From a virus, in IMG/VR virus record IMGVR_UViG_3300046777_000040, positions 1 to 22,594 of that record: a stretch of DNA of 22,594 bases. One strand, 5' to 3'. The position numbers and the translations under genes were made by a program. The number at the start of each line of letters is the position of its first letter. The stretch's first letter is position 1. The notes below the pieces were generated by a model. It was not told where the DNA came from and did no database searches. It saw nothing but the letters and a program-made list of their open reading frames with translations. This document shows positions 16,024-22,594 of this stretch, piece after piece.

Positions 16024-17320
16024 GTACACGCAAACTTTCCGCGCACCGACTGAATACGAGCGCCAGTTAGAGGAAGCGCGTCGGCGTGCCGCATTGGCAG
16101 AAGCCCTTGCACAGCAGGAATATCAGCCAATGGAAGGCAACGCAGCCCCGATCCCCAAGGCTGCGCCGCTCGTAAAAGCATTGCAGAGCTTTATGACCGC
16201 CCGCGCAGGTCGGCAGGCAGAAGAAACCAAAGCTGCCGCCGAAAAAGCGGGTCGCACCGAGGCGGTGGACTATATCCGTTCGTTTGATCCCGAGCAGCGC
16301 AACGTCAACATGGCGCAACTTGCTGCTATGGAAGCGCCGATGCCAATGCTGGAGGATGGCCGCATCTCGTATGCGCCGCCGAGCGCCGTGGCAGCGCCTA
16401 ACCAGCGTTTGATGCCAATGATGGGGGCAGACGGACAGCCTGATTTTAGCCAGCCGATGCAGATGCAGGTTGGCGGCCCGCTGACAGCAGCGCAGAAGCG
16501 TGCGCGAGCATTGGAAGGTTTGGAAAGCGGCAACCCGATGGTGCAGCAGTTCGCCATGTCGCAGTACGAGGCGACAACGCCCAAACCGACCAATCTCAAG
16601 ATTGGCGACATTGATCCCAGCAAGTTCACGCCTGCAAGCGTGGCTGCGGCCACTCGGGCTGGCGACGTCAGCAAATTGGTTGCGATTGAAAAGCCTGCCG
16701 AATCTATGGTTGGTAAACCGTCACCGGCTGACTTTACGCCTGCCAGCATTGCCAAATTCTCACAAACGGGTAATTACGCTGATTTGGTTGCCGTTCCCAA
16801 ACCAGCGCCCGTTACCAACATTGACCTTGGCCCAAAAGACACTTTTAAGTTAGAGGCTGACTTACGCAACGAGGTCAAAGACAAATTAAAAGATTACGAC
16901 GCGGTTAGAAGTTCGTATCAAAAGATTGAAAACGCACTAAAAACCGGCGCAGGTGACATCGCGGTGGTATATGCGTTTGCCAAATTAAATGATCCAACCT
17001 CGGTGGTGCGCGAATCCGAATTTGCCACAGTTGCCAAATCAGGATCGCTCGGCCAGCGCATCAAAAATCTGGTTGAACAAGCGCAGTCAGGCAAAATGAA
17101 CCCGGAATTGCGTGAAAATCTGCGTCAACAAGCGCGGCAAATGTATTTGTCGCAACAAGCCAATGCAGAAAGCATTGTGAATCAATACCGCGATTTGGCT
17201 GGCACTTATAAGTTAGACCCAAACAAGGTATTGGCGGGCATCAACATCAATAACCTTGCAGCCAAGGAAGATGAAGATGTCATTGATTTGCCGCCTCGCC
17301 CGCGTGGTCGTGGGAGATAG
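16013..17320 (+). CDS. Phage internal/minor virion protein of unknown function
   Basis: A 435-residue protein. Residues 1-100 are charged helices (EYERQLEEARRRAALAEALA). Two similar segments follow: KFTPASVAAATRAGDVSKLV at about 204 and DFTPASIAKFSQTGNYADLV at about 240, each followed by a Lys-Pro linker. Residues about 290-400 form a helical domain with DIAVVYAFAKLNDPTSVVRE, a stretch I recall from minor structural proteins of many tailed phages. The tail is Pro/Arg-rich (LPPRPRGRGR). The last 500 bp are visibly more AT-rich than the genes before. The position between likely ejection proteins suggests it belongs in the virion interior or tail tip. The function is not known. Confidence 0.83.
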   Translation: MPVKYTQTFRAPTEYERQLEEARRRAALAEALAQQEYQPMEGNAAPIPKAAPLVKALQSFMTARAGRQAEETKAAAEKAGRTEAVDYIRSFDPEQRNVNMAQLAAMEAPMPMLEDGRISYAPPSAVAAPNQRLMPMMGADGQPDFSQPMQMQVGGPLTAAQKRARALEGLESGNPMVQQFAMSQYEATTPKPTNLKIGDIDPSKFTPASVAAATRAGDVSKLVAIEKPAESMVGKPSPADFTPASIAKFSQTGNYADLVAVPKPAPVTNIDLGPKDTFKLEADLRNEVKDKLKDYDAVRSSYQKIENALKTGAGDIAVVYAFAKLNDPTSVVRESEFATVAKSGSLGQRIKNLVEQAQSGKMNPELRENLRQQARQMYLSQQANAESIVNQYRDLAGTYKLDPNKVLAGININNLAAKEDEDVIDLPPRPRGRGR

Positions 17321-17322
17321 CA

Positions 17323-19191
17323 ATGCCAAAATATCGCGTTGAAGGCGAAGTTTACGAAGCCAATAGCCCAGATGAAGCGTATGCCAAGCATGATGCTGCT
17401 ATGGCAATGCGTCAGGGCGCACAAATGTCGCCTGTGGCTCAAGGCGCATTGACTGCCGCGCAAGGAGCCACGTTTAACTTTGCCGATGAAATGGCAGGGT
17501 TAGTAAACCCGCGATACCGCGATGTAGTGCGTGGCGCTACGCAAGAGTTTGCACAACAGAACCCCATGAGCGCGGCTGGGCTTGAGTTAGCGGGCGGCCT
17601 TGCAACGGCTCCGTTTACCGGCCCGCTGTCATTTGGTCGTGGCATAACTACAACGGGCAAGATTTTACGCACCGGAGGCGACATTGCCGCCCAAGGCGCA
17701 TTGGCAGGCGCGGGTGCTGCTGACGAAGGCGACCGATTAGCGGGAGCTGCCGAGGGTGCTGCGATGGGCGCAGCCGTTGGCGGTGGCGCAAACGTCGCGG
17801 GTCGCATGATTCGCAGCGGCATCATTACGCCCGCTATGTCACGTTTGCCAGAAGGCGTGATGGGCATGGTTCCCGAAACTGCTGGCGGTTACAACGTGCG
17901 CCCTGATTACGCCCGCGAGCGCCTCGCAGAATTGCTTGAGCGTGACGCACAGGCCCGAATCATGACGGGCGTGGAACCGGGGCAAGAGGCTGTGATGAGC
18001 GCAGCCCGGTTGCGGAAACTTGGCCCAGAGGCTCCGATTGCCACGGCGGGCGGTAACACGCTGGCCGAGATAGATATGCTTGCCAATCTGCCGGGATCGG
18101 CAGGTCGGCAACTGACCATGCAACAGCGTCGTATTGCAGCAGGTCGTGGCGGCGCGATTACCGAAACCGCTGAACGTGCTACGGGCGTCACCCGATCCGC
18201 AGAAGATGAATTGACCGACCTTGCCAAGCGTCAAGCAGATGCGGCAGGGCCGTTGTACGACAAGTTGCGGAGCGCCACGTTCCCCGTTGATGACGAATTG
18301 CAAAGCATCCTTGGTCGCGCACGACTTGACCTTGGTGCGGCACAGCGCACGGCTACCCGACGCGGTGAGCCACAAGTTTCGTTGCGTCAGTTGAAGCAAG
18401 GCGACCAGTTGCCGTTTGCTGCTGCTGATCAACTCAAGCGCAGCCTGTGGGATAAGGCGCAAGCCGCTCGCCGCAAAGGCTCAAACAATGAGGCTGCTGA
18501 CCTTGACCGCCTGCGGTTGGATTTGGTCAAAAAACTAGACTCGTTGTCACCTGATTACGCCAAAGCCCGCGAAACATTTGCAGGGTTTGCCGAGTTGGAA
18601 ACAGCGGTGGATTTGGGTCGCTCGGCGCTGTCAGAAACGTCAGAGTCATTATCCAAATTAACCAAGGAAATGACGCCATCCGAGTTGGAGGCGTTCCGCG
18701 TTGGCGCGGTGGATTCGCTGCGTCAGGTCGCGGGTTCGCAGGCAGGGCAAACGCGCTTGCTGAATATGTACAAGGAGCCAGAGCTTAAAGGCAAACTCCG
18801 AGCCATATTTGGCAACGATTTCCGTGAATTCCAGCGCATGATTTTGTCGCAGGAAGAATTGAAGAAATTAGAGCGTGTGGGCGGCGGTTCCCAGACGTTT
18901 AAGCGTTTGGCGCAAGCGCAAGACCAGAAAGATACGTTTGATTTTGTGCAGGCATCGCAAGCAGCAACTAATCCTGTTGGCACGCTTCAGATGTTGCAGC
19001 AGAAAGCCACGCAATACGGAATGCCAGAACAGCAGCGCAATAAACTAGCGCGGTTGCTTATGTTGCGCGATCAACCCGCACAAGATGAGCTGCGAAATAT
19101 GCAGGAATACATGCGCCGCCGTGCGATGGGGCAGGCGTTGGGTCGGCAAACGTCAGGCCGTGTCGGCGCGTTTGGCGCGGGTCAGGAATAG
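17323..19191 (+). CDS. Probable membrane-active internal virion (ejection) protein
   Basis: A 622-residue protein, started two bases after the previous stop with SD GGGAG (17312-17316). The opening PKYRVEGEVYEANSPDEAYA is a short domain common at the N-terminus of phage internal proteins. GATFNFADEMAG at about 48-60 is a motif I know from large internal virion proteins. Residues about 122-165 form a glycine/alanine zipper (GALAGAGAADEGDRLAGAAE, then GAAMGAAVGGGANVAG), suited to a membrane pore or to helix packing. The remainder is helical and charged, with no catalytic motif that I can identify. With the 807-residue protein it could form the channel for DNA across the envelope, like P22 gp7/gp16/gp20 or T7 gp14-16. 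That role is inference. Confidence 0.84.
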   Translation: MPKYRVEGEVYEANSPDEAYAKHDAAMAMRQGAQMSPVAQGALTAAQGATFNFADEMAGLVNPRYRDVVRGATQEFAQQNPMSAAGLELAGGLATAPFTGPLSFGRGITTTGKILRTGGDIAAQGALAGAGAADEGDRLAGAAEGAAMGAAVGGGANVAGRMIRSGIITPAMSRLPEGVMGMVPETAGGYNVRPDYARERLAELLERDAQARIMTGVEPGQEAVMSAARLRKLGPEAPIATAGGNTLAEIDMLANLPGSAGRQLTMQQRRIAAGRGGAITETAERATGVTRSAEDELTDLAKRQADAAGPLYDKLRSATFPVDDELQSILGRARLDLGAAQRTATRRGEPQVSLRQLKQGDQLPFAAADQLKRSLWDKAQAARRKGSNNEAADLDRLRLDLVKKLDSLSPDYAKARETFAGFAELETAVDLGRSALSETSESLSKLTKEMTPSELEAFRVGAVDSLRQVAGSQAGQTRLLNMYKEPELKGKLRAIFGNDFREFQRMILSQEELKKLERVGGGSQTFKRLAQAQDQKDTFDFVQASQAATNPVGTLQMLQQKATQYGMPEQQRNKLARLLMLRDQPAQDELRNMQEYMRRRAMGQALGRQTSGRVGAFGAGQE

Positions 19192-19201
19192 GAGATAAGC
19201 A

Positions 19202-21118
19202 ATGAGCTTTAACGGCAGCGGCGTATTTGTCATCAATTCGGCAGGCCAGCCGGTCGTTGCCAACACGGTTATCTCGTCAACCGTTTTCAACGCTCTGACG
19301 GCTGACCTTGCTACCGGCTTGACCAACTGCATTACCAAGGACGGTCAATCCACGCCCACGGCTAACATCCCGATGGGCAACAACAAGATCACGGGTCTTG
19401 CGGTGGGTACGCTGGCGTCCGACGCCGCTAACCTCTCACAAGTACAGTCCACCTCGGTCAAACTGATCACGGTCAGCGGTGCAGATACCGTTACCGGCAC
19501 GCTTTCGCCTGTCCTTGCGGCGTATGAAGCAGGCCAGATGTTCTATTGGGTGGCCGCTGGCACCAATACCGGCGCTGTCACGCTCAACATCAACAGCCTT
19601 GGCGCAAAGGCGGTCACGCGAGACGGCAGCACGGCGCTAATCGCGGGTGACATCCAATCTGGCGAAATCGTGATGGTCGTCTACGACGGCACGCGGTTCC
19701 AGATGATTAACGCCGCCAACTCGTTCGGCAACACAACAATCAACGGCACCCTGACGGTCACCGGCAACGCAGGTTTCCAAGCCAACGTCAGCATCACCTC
19801 GGCGCTATCGGTCGGTGGCACGCTGACGGTTACCGGCAAATCTGATCTACCGACCGTATCTACCGCCTCCATGAACGCAGCGGTGGCTGTGGTTACCGAT
19901 TTGCGTGCGACCAGCGCCTCTATTACCTCCGCAAACGTCGGCACGGCGGTTATCTCCACAGGAACGGTGACTAACCTCACCGCAACCAGCGCCTCTGTGG
20001 CGTCGGTTAATGCGGGCGTGGCGCTACTGACAACGGCCACGGTTACTAACTTGTCGGCTACCAGCGCATCTATCGCATCGGCCAACCTGACGAACGCTAA
20101 CATTACCAATCTCACGCTCACGGGCGTGTCGGTGGCGTCGGCTAACTTTGGTGTCGCCAACGTCACGGACTTGCGTGCAGCGGGAGCCTCGGTCACCTCT
20201 GCTAATGTCGGCACAGCGGTCATCACGACCTTGACAGCCACGGGAGCCTCGGTCGCATCGGTTAACGTCGGCACCGCAGCGGTTACCCGATTAGATGCTA
20301 CGGGCGCATCGGCTGCCTCCATCAACGCGGGTGTGGCGTTAATCACCACCGGCACGGTCACTAACCTTACATCCACTAGCGCGAGCATCGCCTCGGCTAA
20401 CCTCGGTACGGCCAACATCACGGCGCTGACGCTGACGGGCGTATCGGTCGCCTCGGCTAATGTTGGAGTCGCCAACATCACCGACCTGCGAGCGGCAGGC
20501 GCGTCGGTTACCTCGGCCAACGTCGGCACGGCTGTCATCACCACGCTCACCGCCACAGGGGCGTCTATTGCCTCTGCCAATGCGGGGCGGTTGGATGTTA
20601 CGGCAGCCTCGGCAGCGTCCATCAACGGTGCGGTGGCGCTCTTTACGACCGGCACGGTGACCAACCTCACCTCTACGTCGGCCAGCATCGCCTCTGCCAA
20701 CCTCGGTAACGCACAGGTCACCGGAGCGAGCATCGCATCGGCCAATGTCGCGGCATTGACGGCAACGGGAGCGAGTATCGCCTCGGCCAACATTGGCACG
20801 GCGGTGATCAGCACGATTGCCTCGGTATCTATCGGCTCGGCCAACATTGGTACAGCGGCAGTTTCCACGCTGACCGCAACCAACGCATCTATCGCCTCGG
20901 CAAACGTGGCAGCGATGCGCTTTATCGGCGCATCCTCTGGATACGTCGGCTTTATCGCTCAAACATCAGCAGGCTCTGCAACGTATACTTGGCCCAATGC
21001 CGATGGCATCAATGGGTATGTGTTGCAAACCAACGGATCAGGAAACTTGTCTTGGGTCGCACAATCTGGCGGCGGTGGGGGCGGTGGCTCCAATGCCTTC
21101 GCTTGGTTTATCTCTTGA
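19202..21118 (+). CDS. Tail fibre with pentapeptide-repeat-like shaft
   Basis: A 638-residue fibre. Residues 1 to about 170 form the attachment part, with ITKDGQSTPTANIPMGNNKI and GLAVGTLASDAANLSQVQS, phrases typical of phage fibre N-termini. Residues about 175-218 are a beta-rich transition. Residues 219-576 are a five-residue repeat shaft. Residues about 577-620 carry GYVGFIAQTSAGSATYTWPN, then ADGINGYVLQTNGSGNLSWV, a common fibre C-terminal module. Seven glycines (21068-21088) and a short tail NAFAWFIS close it. SD AGGAG (19190-19194) overlaps the preceding stop. The protein is almost free of charge and cysteine in the shaft. It probably projects from the short tail and contacts the host surface directly or carries the next adhesins. 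Confidence 0.9.
   Translation: MSFNGSGVFVINSAGQPVVANTVISSTVFNALTADLATGLTNCITKDGQSTPTANIPMGNNKITGLAVGTLASDAANLSQVQSTSVKLITVSGADTVTGTLSPVLAAYEAGQMFYWVAAGTNTGAVTLNINSLGAKAVTRDGSTALIAGDIQSGEIVMVVYDGTRFQMINAANSFGNTTINGTLTVTGNAGFQANVSITSALSVGGTLTVTGKSDLPTVSTASMNAAVAVVTDLRATSASITSANVGTAVISTGTVTNLTATSASVASVNAGVALLTTATVTNLSATSASIASANLTNANITNLTLTGVSVASANFGVANVTDLRAAGASVTSANVGTAVITTLTATGASVASVNVGTAAVTRLDATGASAASINAGVALITTGTVTNLTSTSASIASANLGTANITALTLTGVSVASANVGVANITDLRAAGASVTSANVGTAVITTLTATGASIASANAGRLDVTAASAASINGAVALFTTGTVTNLTSTSASIASANLGNAQVTGASIASANVAALTATGASIASANIGTAVISTIASVSIGSANIGTAAVSTLTATNASIASANVAAMRFIGASSGYVGFIAQTSAGSATYTWPNADGINGYVLQTNGSGNLSWVAQSGGGGGGGSNAFAWFIS
19856..20929 (+). repeat. Pentapeptide-type repeat array of the fibre shaft
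   Basis: From 19856 to 20815 the protein divides into 64 consecutive five-residue units with no phase break (residues 219-538). A three-residue unit (IAS, 20816-20824) interrupts, and seven more units follow (20825-20929). Typical units are ASIAS (seven times), ANVGT, AVITT and LTATG. The first and third residues are mostly small or aliphatic and the fifth is mostly Ser, Thr or Gly. Repeated blocks are 15, 20 or 25 residues long. Four units make 20 residues, one turn of the four-sided helix known for pentapeptide-repeat proteins. Confidence 0.88.
19991..20620 (+). repeat. Two 315-bp super-repeats within the shaft
   Basis: Units 6-26 (19991-20305) and 27-47 (20306-20620) of the pentapeptide array correspond at a distance of 21 units. 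Within them, 20171-20245 and 20486-20560 encode the same 25 residues, yet 18 of the 25 codons differ at synonymous positions. Agreement is strongest in the middle and weaker at both ends. Confidence 0.75.
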
Positions 21119-21129
21119 GGTAACTAAAA

Positions 21130-21930
21130 ATGGGCATTCTTGTACTTGACGCAACTACCAAATCCATCGTCGTCGCCATGTCGGGCGCGGCGGCCACGAC
21201 CAACCCTGATTTCACGGCTGCATGGGCCGATGACACGGGATCGGCGTTTACCGAGGGCGCATCAGACGGTGCGCTAAACGGCACCAGCAGCGTCACCTTG
21301 GTGGCTGCGCCGGGGTCATCTACCCGCCGCGTCATCAAAAACATCACCATTGAGAACAAGGACACGGCAGCCGTCACGCTGACCATCTCCTACAACAACA
21401 ACAGCACCTTGCGAACTATTGCCAAGGTCACGTTGAACGTAGGCGACACTTGGACAACAGACGGCACGTTTGACACCAACGGCTCGTTTAAGCAGACCCT
21501 TGGCAGCATCAACCTGTCCTCGGGCGTCACCGGCACGTTGGGAACGGCCAACGGCGGCACAGGAACAACGACCGGCAGCCTCGCAAACTGCACCGTAGAT
21601 GGCACTAACCCGGTTGGTTACCGCAACATCCCGCGCTCGGGATCGGCCAAGACCACCTCGTACACTCTGGCTACCGGCGATGTGGGTGAGTTTATTGAAG
21701 TCGGATCGGGCGGCTCGGTGACGATTCCTGACGCCACGTTTGCTATGGGCGATGTTGTGTCGGTGTTTAACAACACTTCGGGCGCTATCACGATTACTTG
21801 CACGATTACGACGGCGTATATCGCGGGTACGGATGCGGACAAGGCGAGCGTGTCATTGGCTACAAGAGGCGTGGCGACAATACTGTTCTTATCAGGTACG
21901 GTTTGCGTTATTAACGGCAACGTGAGTTAA
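21130..21930 (+). CDS. Second fibre-like or tail-tip structural protein
   Basis: A 266-residue beta-rich protein with an SD-like GAGGT (21117-21121) overlapping the fibre stop. Residues 1-120 contain a domain with SSTRRVIKNITIENKDTAAV, then TLTISYNNNSTLRTIAKVTL, which reads as a beta-sandwich. The middle has LGTANGGTGTTTGSL, a 'GGTG' hinge typical of phage tail fibres and collar proteins. The C-terminal 90 residues (GYRNIPRSGSAKTTSYTLAT, then GDVVSVFNNTSGAITIT) match a small beta domain common at the tips of phage fibres. It contains no catalytic motif. It probably assembles with the fibre before it or with the glycine-rich adhesin after it. Confidence 0.85.
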   Translation: MGILVLDATTKSIVVAMSGAAATTNPDFTAAWADDTGSAFTEGASDGALNGTSSVTLVAAPGSSTRRVIKNITIENKDTAAVTLTISYNNNSTLRTIAKVTLNVGDTWTTDGTFDTNGSFKQTLGSINLSSGVTGTLGTANGGTGTTTGSLANCTVDGTNPVGYRNIPRSGSAKTTSYTLATGDVGEFIEVGSGGSVTIPDATFAMGDVVSVFNNTSGAITITCTITTAYIAGTDADKASVSLATRGVATILFLSGTVCVINGNVS

Positions 21931-21933
21931 GCC

Positions 21934-22594
21934 ATGAGCGGCATTATGAGTTTGCTGCTCGCTGCCAAAGTTGCGGGCGGCGGAGCGTTTACCGAATACA
22001 AGATTTTTACCGCATCGGGTAACTGGACCGCCCCGACCGGCGTGACGCAAGTTGAATATCTTGTCGTTGCCGGTGGCGGCGGCGGTGGAAATAACGGCGG
22101 CGGCGGTGGAGCGGGAGGGTTTCGTACTGGAACCGGATTATCTGTTACTGCAGGAACTAATTATTCAATAACTGTTGGAGCGGGAGGCGCTGGAGGAACA
22201 ACCGCCGCGCCAAGTTATGTTGATGGCGTAAAAGGTAGCGATTCCGTATTCAGCACTATTACGTCTACTGGAGGCGGTTTTGGCGGCGGCGCTATTGGCA
22301 GTAATTCTGGGAATGGCGGCGCAGGCGGTTCAGGCGGCGGCGGCGGCTGGGGCGTTTCTAATACAACTGGCGGGGCTGGTAACACGCCAAGCACTTCTCC
22401 ATCTCAAGGAAACAACGGAGGAAATGGACAAACTGGTAGCACCGCTGGCGGCGGAGGCGGTGGCGCAAGCGCCGTGGGTGGCAATAATTCAAGTGGAGTT
22501 GGCGGCTCCGGTGGCAACGGAACCGCATCAAGTATTAGCGGCTCTTCTGTTACTTACGCTGGTGGCGGCGGTGGTGGTGGCGGCGGCGCTGGCC
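21934..22594 (+). CDS. Glycine-rich tail adhesin, truncated by the window end
   Basis: Open from the ATG at 21934 to the last base, at least 220 residues, with no stop. After MSGIMSLLLAAKVAGGGAFT, the segment YKIFTASGNWTAPTGVTQVE and then YLVVAGGGGGG is the hallmark of the glycine-rich fibre-tip domain. This is followed by GAGGFRTG, then NYSITVGAGGAGG, and runs of Gly, Ser, Asn and Thr. Proteins of this kind stack polyglycine helices and display variable loops for receptor binding. The start has only a weak SD; the in-frame ATG at 21946 is an alternative. From about 22130 the non-glycine codons become A/T-ending (TTA, ATA, TAT, TCA), unlike all genes before, suggesting exchange. The C-terminal end lies outside the window. 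Confidence 0.85.
   Translation, partial: MSGIMSLLLAAKVAGGGAFTEYKIFTASGNWTAPTGVTQVEYLVVAGGGGGGNNGGGGGAGGFRTGTGLSVTAGTNYSITVGAGGAGGTTAAPSYVDGVKGSDSVFSTITSTGGGFGGGAIGSNSGNGGAGGSGGGGGWGVSNTTGGAGNTPSTSPSQGNNGGNGQTGSTAGGGGGGASAVGGNNSSGVGGSGGNGTASSISGSSVTYAGGGGGGGGGAG

Noticed and set aside
19681-20883. A 400-codon open frame on the minus strand opposite the fibre shaft
   Set aside because: It mirrors the 15-base periodicity of the repeat codons, which keeps antisense stops out of one frame. Its product is a repetitive Val/Ala/Pro sequence with no start signal, and the + strand gene has an SD and a recognised fibre N- and C-terminus.
19856-20929. Possibility that the repeats are a CRISPR array or a diversity-generating variable repeat
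   Set aside because: The repeats keep one reading frame, encode a uniform peptide pattern and have no spacers. No reverse transcriptase or template repeat is visible in the window.

Overview
This window is the packaging, head and tail (late structural) region of a tailed double-stranded DNA phage or prophage. All supported genes lie on the + strand. They are packed with overlaps or gaps of about 0-25 bp, and coding covers nearly the whole window. The order is methyltransferase, small terminase, large terminase, portal, scaffold, major capsid protein, head-tail adaptor, tail stabilisation protein, internal (ejection) proteins, then fibres. I see no tail-tube, sheath, baseplate or tape-measure gene, and the genes after the adaptor resemble the short-tailed P22-type plan. 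I therefore infer a podovirus-like virion. Base composition is moderately GC-rich with clear Shine-Dalgarno (SD) sites, so the host is a Gram-negative-type bacterium that I cannot name. No integrase, lysis gene, tRNA, CRISPR array or insertion sequence is visible.

Layout: 24-2952 holds a ParB-domain/DNA methyltransferase fusion and both terminase subunits. 2949-8162 is the head module: a small beta-rich protein, the portal, a small conserved protein, the scaffold, the major capsid protein and a likely decoration protein. 8165-10337 is a less usual stretch: an MptE-like (DUF115-type) enzyme, a C1q-like adhesin-type protein, and a protein with a helix-hairpin-helix-like segment and an AT-hook-like tail. 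10339-13250 holds the adaptor, the tail stabilisation protein and a GNAT-like acetyltransferase overlapping both neighbours. 13213-19191 holds four probable virion-interior proteins, two of them with glycine-zipper segments suited to membrane insertion during DNA ejection. 19202-22594 is the host-recognition end: a fibre with a very long pentapeptide-type repeat shaft, a second fibre-like protein, and a glycine-rich adhesin cut by the window end.

How it works together: the terminases and portal fill a capsid built on the scaffold. The adaptor and stabilisation protein close it and carry the fibres. The internal proteins probably leave with the DNA to cross the cell envelope. Three enzymes (methyltransferase, MptE-like protein, GNAT) sit inside this structural block, and their targets cannot be read from the sequence. 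The most striking sequence observation is the fibre shaft: 64 consecutive five-residue units in perfect phase, with repeated segments identical in protein but scrambled at synonymous codon positions.
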